Shown one piece after another: positions 1-5,401 of a stretch of 5,849 nt of DNA. Origin of the DNA: an uncultured Micrococcus sp. (GTDB taxonomy: Bacteria; Actinomycetota; Actinomycetes; Actinomycetales; Micrococcaceae). The stretch is taken from contig CAMIOJ010000150.1 in assembly GCA_946222435.1 (NCBI GenBank), positions 1 to 5,849 of the forward strand. Reading direction: 5' to 3'. A model generated the notes under the pieces. That model worked only from the letters and a program-made list of their open reading frames with translations. It searched no databases and had not been told where the DNA came from. Position 1 is the stretch's first letter. Each line of letters begins with the position of its first letter. The position numbers and the translations under genes were made by a program.

Positions 1-323
1 GGCTGGCGCTGTCCAGCCGCAACACCCGCCTCGACGAGGCCGGGCTGGAGCGGGCGCTCGTGCTGTCCCGTGCGCTCCGGGCGCTCGCCGAGGCCGCCGC
101 GGACGGGGAGCCGGTGGACGTGCAGGCCGCCCGCCAGAAGATCGCGGACGAGCCCGGCGTGGAGCTGGACCACCTCGTGGTGGTGGACCGCGAGACCCTG
201 GAGGAGCTCGGCCCCGAACTGCTCTGCCAGCCGCTGCGCCGGGACGCCCTGGCCCTGGTGGCCGCGTACGTGGAGCCGGTGCGCCTCATCGACAACATGG
301 TGCTCCCCGCCGCACAGGACTGA
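1..323 (+). CDS. panC: Pantothenate synthetase (pantoate--beta-alanine ligase), C-terminal part
   Basis: The reading frame is already open at the left edge (first full codon at base 3), so the start lies outside the window. About 106 C-terminal residues of a protein usually near 280-300 aa are visible. The segment opens with LALSSRNTRLDEAGLERA, matching the conserved SSRN stretch of PanC, and ends with VRLIDNMVL, matching the family's terminal RLIDN motif. The enzyme condenses pantoate with beta-alanine using ATP, through a pantoyl-adenylate, in the last step of cytoplasmic pantothenate (coenzyme A precursor) synthesis. The ATP- and pantoate-binding N-terminal domain is not visible. The stop is TGA at 321-323. 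The next gene is convergent, so panC is probably last in its transcript. Identification rests on the two motifs and the helical pattern between them. Confidence 0.9.
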   Translation, partial: LALSSRNTRLDEAGLERALVLSRALRALAEAAADGEPVDVQAARQKIADEPGVELDHLVVVDRETLEELGPELLCQPLRRDALALVAAYVEPVRLIDNMVLPAAQD

Positions 324-356
324 GCGGACCGGGCCCGCGGGGGGCGGGGATCCGCC
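324..356. terminator. Weak candidate terminator between convergent genes
   Basis: The 55-base gap between panC and the convergent 129-aa gene is almost pure G+C. It holds small inverted repeats: GGCGG/CCGCC around a GGAT loop (343-356), an alternative GCGGA/TCCGC pairing (324-328 with 351-355), and a CGGGCCCG palindrome (330-337). No T-tract follows. The position suits a bidirectional terminator, but the stems are short and could arise by chance at this composition. Confidence 0.3.
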
Positions 357-378
357 GCGCGAGACCGGCCGCTGCGGC

Positions 379-768
379 TCACCAGGTGAGCGGCAGGGCC
401 TCCCAGGTCCCCCTGAGATCGAGGCCGTCCAGCAGGTCGGCGACCTCGTCCGCGGTGGTGGAGGCGGACTCCACGCCGTCCTCGCCGGCGGAGTGCACCT
501 CCACGATCAGCGGCTCTGAGGCCGTGCCGACGCCGAACCGGGCCACCCAGGCTCCTCCGTTGCCCCCGCCGTGGCCGGCCGGGGCCGGCTCCAGGTCCGT
601 GAGGGTGCGCAGCCACGCGTCCAGGCGTCCGCGGGCGGCCCTCGCCGTCTCGTCGGCCGTCGGGCCCTCCGCCCGGACGGTCAGCCGCAGCCGCACCTGT
701 GCATCCGGGTCCCAGCGTCTGCCGGGCTCGGCGGAGGGGAGGTCATACGTGGCGTTCCAGCGGTCCAT
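379..768 (-). CDS. Hypothetical protein, 129 aa, unrecognised
   Basis: I do not recognise a family. The protein begins MDRWNATYDLP and ends WEALPLTW. An N-terminal half of likely beta strand (AQVRLRLTVRAE, residues 23-34) and helix (TADETARAARGRLDAWLRTL, 37-56) is separated by a Gly-rich linker (GHGGGNGG, 65-72) from a second strand-rich part (AWVARFGVG and PLIVEVHSA) and an acidic helix (ADEVADLLDGL, 106-116). There is no signal peptide or membrane segment, so it is probably cytoplasmic. Codon use is strongly actinobacterial, which supports a real gene over the overlapping plus-strand frames. The ATG at 768 is chosen because a TAGGCT -10 hexamer lies exactly six bases upstream, predicting a leaderless mRNA. 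It is divergent from the DNA glycosylase gene (53-base gap) and convergent with panC. Confidence 0.75.
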   Translation of the reverse strand: MDRWNATYDLPSAEPGRRWDPDAQVRLRLTVRAEGPTADETARAARGRLDAWLRTLTDLEPAPAGHGGGNGGAWVARFGVGTASEPLIVEVHSAGEDGVESASTTADEVADLLDGLDLRGTWEALPLTW

Positions 769-774
769 GCGGCC

Positions 775-780
775 AGCCTA
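775..780 (-). promoter_or_regulatory. Predicted -10 element (TAGGCT) of a leaderless promoter
   Basis: On the minus strand TAGGCT (TANNNT type) is followed by six bases (GGCCGC) and then the ATG of the 129-aa gene. Transcription starting about seven bases after the hexamer would begin at or next to the A of the ATG. No Shine-Dalgarno fits in between and no clear -35 box is visible. The same hexamer serves as the likely -10 of the peptidase gene at 3213-3218. Confidence 0.5.
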
Positions 781-811
781 GAGAGCCGTCCACCGTCGCC
801 GCGTCCCCCGG

Positions 812-818
812 AAGGAGG
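812..818 (+). promoter_or_regulatory. Ribosome binding site deciding the glycosylase start
   Basis: AAGGAGG lies three bases before the ATG at 822. The spacing is short, but this is the only strong Shine-Dalgarno here. It rules out the longer in-frame extension to 699, which would overlap the divergent gene and add Arg-rich sequence unrelated to the family. Confidence 0.65.
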
Positions 819-821
819 AAG

Positions 822-1517
822 ATGACGCCCCCGCCTCGTCCGCGCACCGCAGACGACCTCGCCGCCCTGTTCCGCGTCCACCCCACGCAGGCGGCTCCAT
901 CTCTGCTCGGTTGCCTGCTCACGGTCAGCACGCCCGAGGGAGCCGTCACCGTCCGCCTCACGGAGCTCGAGGCCTACGGGGACCAGGGTGAGGACCCCGG
1001 CGCCCACTCCTACCGCGGTCGCACCGAACGGAACGCGGCGCTGTTCGGGCCGCCGCAGCACACGTACGTGTACCTCAACTACGGCATCCACCGCTGTCTG
1101 AATCTGGTCGCCCACGAGCCCGACTCGGCCGGCGGCCTCCTCGTCCGTGCCGCCGAGGTGGTGGACGGCCGCGGCCTCGCCGTCCTCCGCCGCGGCCGGG
1201 ACACCGGCGCCCGCCTGCTCTCCGGCCCCGGAAACCTCGGCCAGGGCCTCGGCATCACGCTGGCCATGGGCCATACTCCGGTCGCGCTCACCGCGGCCGC
1301 CGTCCCGGGCGGCACCCCGCCTCACGACGACGGCCGCGCACCGTCCTCCTTCGTCCTCGCTCCGCCTCCTGCCGGCTCACCGACTCCGCAGGTCTCCACC
1401 GGTCCCCGCGTGGGCGTGTCCGGGGAGGGCGGCTCGGCGCGGTTCCCGTGGCGGTACTGGCTCACCGGCGACCCCACGGTGAGCCGCTATCGCGCCGGCC
1501 GTCACGTCCCGGCCTGA
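822..1517 (+). CDS. mpg: 3-methyladenine DNA glycosylase, alkyladenine glycosylase (AAG/MPG) family
   Basis: This 231-aa protein covers the whole AAG/MPG fold. By alignment to human AAG from memory: RLTELEAY carries catalytic Glu50 and Tyr52 (human E125, Y127); HSYRGRTERNA supplies His62 (H136); YVYLNYG supplies Tyr84 and the intercalating Tyr87 (Y159, Y162); Asn94 matches N169; LLVRAAE supplies Arg109 (R182). GPGNLGQGLGI (134-144), PRVGVS and the closing PWRYWLTGDPTVSRYR are also typical. The enzyme flips alkylated purines (3-methyladenine, 7-methylguanine, and often hypoxanthine or ethenoadenine) out of DNA and cuts the N-glycosidic bond, starting base excision repair in the cytoplasm. The start at 822 follows AAGGAGG. 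The segment around residues 150-195 is Pro/Ala-rich and poorly conserved. It appears monocistronic, with convergent genes downstream. No inactivating change is seen. Confidence 0.93.
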   Translation: MTPPPRPRTADDLAALFRVHPTQAAPSLLGCLLTVSTPEGAVTVRLTELEAYGDQGEDPGAHSYRGRTERNAALFGPPQHTYVYLNYGIHRCLNLVAHEPDSAGGLLVRAAEVVDGRGLAVLRRGRDTGARLLSGPGNLGQGLGITLAMGHTPVALTAAAVPGGTPPHDDGRAPSSFVLAPPPAGSPTPQVSTGPRVGVSGEGGSARFPWRYWLTGDPTVSRYRAGRHVPA

Positions 1518-1526
1518 GCGCAGCGC

Positions 1527-1566
1527 CCGGCGGGAGGACCCCGCCCGGCCGGGGGCCGTCCGCCGG
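1527..1566. terminator. Candidate bidirectional hairpin terminator
   Basis: CCGGCGG (1527-1533) pairs with CCGCCGG (1560-1566), extendable by one G-U pair. Inside it, GGCGGG (1529-1534) can alternatively pair with CCCGCC (1540-1545), and a CCGGCCGG palindrome lies at 1545-1552. It sits in the 50-base gap between the stop of the glycosylase gene and the stop of the convergent minus-strand unit. No T-tract is present, as in the other terminators of this window. Confidence 0.5.
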
Positions 1567-1567
1567 C

Positions 1568-1877
1568 TCACTCGACGACGAGCTCGATCACCGCGCCGTC
1601 CTCCGTGGCGAGCAGGTGCTCGACCTCCTCCTCGCCGATCGGCGAACCGGCGTACTCGTCGATCAGGCCGCGGTTCTCGGCCATGAGTTCGCAGATCTGC
1701 CGGAACCCGTCCGGCTCGCAGGCGAGCCAGAGGGGCTCATAGCGGTCCTGGAGCAGCTCCAGGCGCTCTCCCGCCGTGGGCGTGCAGATACTCGGTGGTG
1801 CACACGAGCTCCTGGTAGTACCCGAGCTCGTTCACCACCAGGTAGGTCTGCTCGGGGTTCGGGTTCTCGCTGGTCAT
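1568..1877 (-). pseudogene. Small acidic protein gene with apparent one-base frameshift; function unknown
   Basis: The ATG at 1877-1875 has a good Shine-Dalgarno (AGGAGG, 1885-1890, seven bases away) and overlaps the previous stop as ATGA. As written, this frame reads MTSENPNPEQTYLVV and stops after 46 codons at 1737. Immediately after the helical, Glu-rich YYQELVCTTEYLHAHGG, codon quality jumps to another frame that runs as ERLELLQDRYEPLWLACEPD to EHLLATEDGAVIELVVE and stops at 1568. Dropping one base restores a 102-aa protein; the cleanest site is the CCC run at 1770-1772 (GGG on the coding strand). The restored protein is very acidic, with only four Arg and no Lys, and is mostly helical with a hydrophobic last strand. 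I recognise no family. A sequencing error, a recent mutation and a real +1 shift are all possible; the first two are likelier. Confidence 0.7.
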
Positions 1878-2431
1878 GGCCGGTCCTCCTGGGACGGTCG
1901 GGGATGGGTGTCGGAATGGGGATGGGTGCGGTACCTCTCGGCCTCGCTGCAGGGCACCATCAGCCTGGAGACCGAGCAGAGCTCCTCCGTGCGGGCCACG
2001 GTCGGGGTGTAGAAGGAGCGCAGTCGGGCGTTGAGCTCCCACAGCACGGGACCGGGCTCGCCCTCGTCGTCGTCCACCTGGACGCATACCAGCAACCCCT
2101 CCAGCACTCCGCTCGCACCGAACGCCGCGAAGCGGTCCACCCGGTCCGCCGGAAGCGTGTGGGGAACATGCCCGGGAGGCAGGACCTTCACGCCCAGCGG
2201 CGGGCGCAGACCGTGGCCGGGCGTGAGACGGCGCATCCTCCGCCACATCGCCTCCGTGGCGTCCGGGTCGTGGCCGATCAGCGGGCCCAGCTCCTGCACC
2301 GTCCACCGCCGGCCGGTGGAGACATCAGACCACAGGACGCGGACACGGTAGACACAGCCCGGCGGGTGGGAGCAGCGGATTGGGTGCGGGCCCTGCCTGG
2401 CGTCCTGGCGCCGAGAACGGGTCCCGGGCAT
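1874..2431 (-). CDS. Hypothetical protein, about 185 aa, first gene of a coupled pair
   Basis: No family is recognised. The start at 2431 (ATG) gives 185 aa. It is uncertain: there is no Shine-Dalgarno, and residues 1-27 (MPGTRSRRQDARQGPHPIRC onward) have poor codon quality. Convincing coding begins near YRVRVLWSDVSTGRRWTVQELG (28-49). Then come DPDATEAMWRRMRRLTPGH (55-73, helical, Arg-rich), VKVLPPGHVPHTLPADRVDRF (81-101), GVLEGLLVCVQVDDDEGEPG (108-127, a hydrophobic strand plus an acidic loop), VLWELNARLRSFYTP (129-143), and a hydrophilic tail with three His (170-176). Five Cys are scattered without a zinc-finger pattern. There is no signal peptide or membrane segment. The stop overlaps the next start as ATGA, so the two proteins are probably made together. 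Codon bias is weaker than in the neighbouring housekeeping genes, consistent with an accessory gene. It is divergent from the SRPBCC gene, with a 108-base gap. Confidence 0.6.
   Translation of the reverse strand: MPGTRSRRQDARQGPHPIRCSHPPGCVYRVRVLWSDVSTGRRWTVQELGPLIGHDPDATEAMWRRMRRLTPGHGLRPPLGVKVLPPGHVPHTLPADRVDRFAAFGASGVLEGLLVCVQVDDDEGEPGPVLWELNARLRSFYTPTVARTEELCSVSRLMVPCSEAERYRTHPHSDTHPRPSQEDRP
1885..1890 (-). promoter_or_regulatory. Ribosome binding site of the small acidic gene
   Basis: AGGAGG on the minus strand lies seven bases before the ATG at 1877, inside the 3' end of the preceding gene. It supports translation of the second gene, coupled through the ATGA overlap, even though its frame is later broken. 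Confidence 0.75.
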
Positions 2432-2502
2432 GCGGCGCAGGTCCGGGGTCGGATCGTGCGTCAGCGGATGAGAACGCCCCGGAGGGGGACGCACCCACAC
2501 CC

Positions 2503-2533
2503 TTGCCAGCGTGGGGGAGGGCATGTCTACGGT
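2503..2533 (+). promoter_or_regulatory. Predicted leaderless promoter (TTGCCA / TACGGT) of the SRPBCC gene
   Basis: TACGGT (2528-2533) is a TANNNT -10 hexamer lying exactly six bases before the ATG at 2540. A start site seven bases after it would make the ATG the first codon of the mRNA. TTGCCA (2503-2508) is a fair -35 box, at a rather long 19-base spacing. The nearest Shine-Dalgarno-like run (GGAGG, 2516-2520) is 19 bases from the ATG and upstream of the predicted transcript start, so it cannot serve this gene in this model. Confidence 0.55.
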
Positions 2534-2539
2534 GCATCC

Positions 2540-3019
2540 ATGAGCATGAACCAGAGCCCCCAGGGCGAGACGAAGCAGTCCGTGACCCGCACGATCGATG
2601 CCCCGGCGAAGGACATCTTCGAGGTGCTGACCCTGCCGGAGAAGCACAAGCTCTTCGACTCCAGCGGCTTCGTGGTGGACGACGAGAAGTCCCAGCGCAT
2701 CCAGAAGGTCGGCGACGTGTTCACCATGAACATGCAGGGCGACCACATGGGTGGCGAGTACAAGACGGACAACCACGTCGTCGCCTATGACGAGAACAAG
2801 ATGGTCGGCTGGGCCACCGCTCCGGCCGGCACCGAGCCGCCGGGGTGGCAGTGGGTCTGGACCCTCGAGCCCAACGGCCAGGACTCCACCGACGTGACCC
2901 TCACCTACGACTGGTCCAAGGTCACCGACCAGGACCTGCTCGCCAAGAACCTGTTCCCGCTGATCAGCGAGGCGCAGATGGAGGAGTCCGTCTCCAAGCT
3001 CGCCTCCGCGGTCTCCTGA
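2540..3019 (+). CDS. SRPBCC / AHSA1-like (START superfamily) domain protein
   Basis: The 159-aa protein is a single SRPBCC helix-grip domain. SVTRTIDAPAKDIFEVLTLPEKHKLFD (14-40) is the usual first strand followed by the 'APA..IF..L..P..H..FD' helix motif of AHSA1/polyketide-cyclase-like members. Central strands follow (VGDVFTMNM, HVVAYDENKMVGWATAP), then WQWVWTLEPNG and TDVTLTYDWSKV (118-128), and a C-terminal helix (FPLISEAQMEESVSKLASAV, 139-158). These domains bind hydrophobic ligands in a deep cavity; the ligand cannot be read from the sequence. It is probably cytoplasmic, with no signal peptide. The ATG at 2540 is preferred over the ATG two codons later because of the -10 spacing. A strong terminator follows, so the gene is likely transcribed alone. 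Codon bias is very strong (nearly all C/G-ending), suggesting good expression. Confidence 0.88.
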   Translation: MSMNQSPQGETKQSVTRTIDAPAKDIFEVLTLPEKHKLFDSSGFVVDDEKSQRIQKVGDVFTMNMQGDHMGGEYKTDNHVVAYDENKMVGWATAPAGTEPPGWQWVWTLEPNGQDSTDVTLTYDWSKVTDQDLLAKNLFPLISEAQMEESVSKLASAVS

Positions 3020-3070
3020 CGCGGATCCCGAGCACCTTCGGACCGGCCGGCGCCTGACGCCGAGTCTTCC

Positions 3071-3117
3071 CGACGACGGCGGCGCACCCGGGCACCCCAG
3101 GTGCGCCGCCGTCGTCG
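3071..3117 (+). terminator. Strong hairpin terminator after the SRPBCC gene
   Basis: CGACGACGGCGGCGCACC (3071-3088) pairs perfectly over 18 bases with GGTGCGCCGCCGTCGTCG (3100-3117) around an 11-base loop. It begins 51 bases after the stop codon. No T-run follows, as is common for actinobacterial intrinsic terminators. The left arm resembles that of the terminator after the peptidase gene (17 of 18 bases identical to 5403-5420). Confidence 0.85.
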
Positions 3118-3181
3118 TGCCCGGTGGCGACCGTACCCCCTGCCCGGTTGTAGACCCCGCCCGCCCGGGTGCACGTCAGAC

Positions 3182-3196
3182 CGGCGCCCTGCGCCG
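3182..3196. promoter_or_regulatory. Candidate operator palindrome upstream of the peptidase gene
   Basis: CGGCGC and GCGCCG form a perfect 6-bp inverted repeat around CCT. It covers the place where a -35 box would be expected for the TAGGCT -10 at 3213, a position from which a repressor could block RNA polymerase. The arms are only six bases of pure G+C, so a chance occurrence or small RNA hairpin is equally possible. Confidence 0.25.
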
Positions 3197-3212
3197 ATGT
3201 GACCGGACCCAC

Positions 3213-3218
3213 TAGGCT
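3213..3218 (+). promoter_or_regulatory. Predicted -10 element (TAGGCT) of the peptidase promoter
   Basis: TAGGCT matches the TANNNT -10 pattern and is identical to the hexamer before the 129-aa gene. A start near 3225 would give a 5' UTR of about 44 bases containing the Shine-Dalgarno AAGGAG (3256-3261). No convincing -35 box is visible at the expected distance. Confidence 0.5.
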
Positions 3219-3255
3219 CGTGGACACCACGCCCATCCGCCGCCCACAGCAGACG

Positions 3256-3261
3256 AAGGAG
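3256..3261 (+). promoter_or_regulatory. Ribosome binding site for the GTG start of the peptidase
   Basis: AAGGAG stands seven bases before the GTG at 3269, an ideal spacing. It fixes this non-ATG codon as the start. Confidence 0.8.
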
Positions 3262-3268
3262 TCGCCCT

Positions 3269-5383
3269 GTGACCGCACCCGCCGAGAACGCCGCCGTCCC
3301 GAGCCCCACCGAGGACCTCTACCGCCACGTCAACGGAGAGTGGCTGGCCTCCCATGAGATCCCCTCCGACCAGGGCGCCTACGGGGCGTTCCTCGAGCTG
3401 AGAGACAACGCGGAGCTCGCCGTCCGGCACCTCTGCGAGGACGCCGTGCGCACGGTCGGCACCGGCCATGACGCGGCCCAGGCGCGCGTGGAGGCCTCGG
3501 CGGACATCGTCTCCCCGGACACCGAGACCCTGGACCCCGCACCCCAGGACCCGACCGTCCCGGAGGTCCCCTCGGACACCGCGGACGCGGACGAGTCGGC
3601 CGGCGCCGAGGACCAGTCCGTCCTGCGCCGCCGCATCGCCGCGCTCTACGCCTCGTTCATGGACGAGGAGGTCGTGGAGGCCCGCGGCGTCGCGCCGATC
3701 GCCGGGGACCTCGCCGCGATCGAGACCGTGGAGACCCCGGAGCAGCTGCTCACCCTCTCCGGCGCCCTGCAGCGCCACGGCGTCTCCGGCCTGATCAACA
3801 CAGGGGCCATGAACGACGCCGGCAACCCCGAGCGCATGCTCCTGCACCTGCTGCAGGGCGGCCTCGGCCTGCCGGACGAGTCCTACTACCGCGACGACTC
3901 CTACGCCGAGATCGTCTCCGAGTACCGTGCGCACCTGGGCCGCATGCTGGCCCTGGCCGGCGTCGGCGCGGACGAGGCCGAGGCCTCGGAGATCGCCGGC
4001 ACCGTGGTGGACCTGGAGACCAGGATCGCCTCGCACCACTGGGACGTGGTCCGCACCCGTGACGCGGTCGCCCGGTACAACCTGCTGACCCGCGCGCAGC
4101 TGGACGAGACGTTCCCGCTCGCCCAGGCCTGGCTCGAGGGCATCGGGGCCTCCGGCACCCGCTCCGACGAGGTCGTGGTGTGGCAGCCGGAGTTCCTCAC
4201 CGGGATCCAGTCCCTGCTGGCCGGCGCCGACGCCGTGGACCTGCAGACCTGGAAGCACTGGCTGCAGGTGCAGGTGCTGCGCTCGTTCGCCCCGTACCTG
4301 CCGGAGGCGTTCGTGCAGGAGAACTTCTCCTTCTACGGCCGCCGCCTTGCCGGCACCGAGGAGGTCCGCCCACGCTGGAAGCGTGCGGTGGCCTTCGTGA
4401 ACTCCGCCGCAGGTGAGGACGTGGCCCAGCTGTACGTGGCCAAGCACTTCCCGGCCGGACACCAGGAGGAGATGGACCGGCTGGTCCGCCTGCTCAACGA
4501 GGCCTACCGCCGCTCCATCTCCCGCCTGGACTGGATGGGCGAGGACACCCGTCAGCGTGCCCTGGAGAAGCTGTCCATGTTCCGGCCCATGGTGGGCTTC
4601 CCGTCCAAGTGGATCGACTACTCCACGCTGGAGGTGGACGCGGACGACCTGCTCGGCAATGCCCGCCGGGCGGAGGAGTTCGCGTGGGACTGGGACCTGG
4701 CGAAGATCGAGAAGGGCCCGGACCCGGAGGAGTGGCACATGACTCCGCAGACGGTGAACGCCTACTACTCGCCGCTGGAGAACGCCATCGTGTTCCCGGC
4801 CGCCATCCTGCAGCCCCCGTTCTTCGACCCCGAGCGCTCCATGGCCGCGAACCTCGGCGGCATCGGTGCGGTGATCGGCCATGAGATCGGCCACGGCTTC
4901 GACGACCAGGGCTCCCGCTATGACGGCACCGGCACCCTGAAGAACTGGTGGACGGACGAGGACCGTGAGGCGTTCTCGGACCGCACCGCGAAGCTGGTCG
5001 CGCAGTACAGCGCGCTGTCCCCAGCGGAGGCTCCGGAGCACCGCGTCAACGGCGAGTTCACCCTGGGTGAGAACATCGGCGACCTCGGCGGCCTGGGCAT
5101 CGCGCACCAGGCGCTGGAAATCTGGCGTGAGGAGCAGTCCGATGCGGACGCGGAGGACACCGCCGCGCAGGACCGTGAGTTCTTCTCCTCCTGGGCCTCG
5201 GTGTGGCGTCAGCTGACCCGCACGGAGACCATGATCACCCGCATCGCCTCGGACCCCCACTCCCCGAACGAGTTCCGCTGCAACCAGGTGGTGAAGAACC
5301 TGGACGCCTTCCACGCCGCCTACGGCACCACCGAGCAGGACGCCATGTGGCTGGCTCCTCAGGAGCGCGTCTCCATCTGGTGA
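3269..5383 (+). CDS. pepO: M13 family zinc metallopeptidase (neprilysin/PepO-like)
   Basis: This 704-aa protein is a full-length M13 peptidase. EDLYRHVNGEWLA (15-27) is the typical N-terminal motif, and LYASFMDEEVVEARGVAPI (126-144) and LGLPDESYYRDDSYAEIV follow in the family order. The catalytic domain has NAYYSPLENAIVFPAAILQP (497-516, substrate backbone binding), the zinc motif HEIGH (His538, Glu539, His542) and GENIGDLGG, supplying the third ligand Glu601 and Asp605. The protein closes with EFRCNQVVKNLDAFHAAYG and a terminal Trp. The family cleaves peptides on the amino side of hydrophobic residues, generally oligopeptides because the active site is enclosed. No signal peptide or membrane anchor is visible, so the protein is probably cytoplasmic, or exported by a route not visible here. 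An acidic, Pro-rich stretch at 79-117 looks like an insertion. It has its own predicted promoter and terminator. The reverse-strand open frame across this gene is a codon-bias shadow. Confidence 0.95.
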   Translation: MTAPAENAAVPSPTEDLYRHVNGEWLASHEIPSDQGAYGAFLELRDNAELAVRHLCEDAVRTVGTGHDAAQARVEASADIVSPDTETLDPAPQDPTVPEVPSDTADADESAGAEDQSVLRRRIAALYASFMDEEVVEARGVAPIAGDLAAIETVETPEQLLTLSGALQRHGVSGLINTGAMNDAGNPERMLLHLLQGGLGLPDESYYRDDSYAEIVSEYRAHLGRMLALAGVGADEAEASEIAGTVVDLETRIASHHWDVVRTRDAVARYNLLTRAQLDETFPLAQAWLEGIGASGTRSDEVVVWQPEFLTGIQSLLAGADAVDLQTWKHWLQVQVLRSFAPYLPEAFVQENFSFYGRRLAGTEEVRPRWKRAVAFVNSAAGEDVAQLYVAKHFPAGHQEEMDRLVRLLNEAYRRSISRLDWMGEDTRQRALEKLSMFRPMVGFPSKWIDYSTLEVDADDLLGNARRAEEFAWDWDLAKIEKGPDPEEWHMTPQTVNAYYSPLENAIVFPAAILQPPFFDPERSMAANLGGIGAVIGHEIGHGFDDQGSRYDGTGTLKNWWTDEDREAFSDRTAKLVAQYSALSPAEAPEHRVNGEFTLGENIGDLGGLGIAHQALEIWREEQSDADAEDTAAQDREFFSSWASVWRQLTRTETMITRIASDPHSPNEFRCNQVVKNLDAFHAAYGTTEQDAMWLAPQERVSIW

Positions 5384-5401
5384 CCTGACCCCCGGGAGGC
5401 G

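Noticed and set aside
681..1325. A 214-codon minus-strand frame across the glycosylase gene
   Set aside because: It overlaps a gene with all catalytic residues of the AAG family, and its composition (Gly, Ala, Arg, Glu, Val) is that of an antisense shadow.
1765..1800. Programmed +1 frameshifting in the acidic gene
   Set aside because: I see no clear slippery codon, stop-codon pause site at the junction or stimulatory hairpin, and the first-frame stop is about 30 bases beyond the likely shift point. An indel or sequencing error is simpler.
1448..2539. Long plus-strand extension upstream of the SRPBCC start, in the same frame
   Set aside because: The extension runs antisense through the unknown pair and into the 3' end of the glycosylase gene, and lacks domain character. 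The SRPBCC domain begins only after 2540, where a promoter-like element fits the start.
2523..2543. A six-codon ORF (MSTVHP) whose TGA overlaps the ATG of the SRPBCC gene, preceded by GGAGG
   Set aside because: It looks like a coupled leader peptide, but GGAGG is only two bases from its ATG, and the predicted transcript begins at about 2540, which would exclude it. Transcript start mapping upstream of 2515 would revive it.
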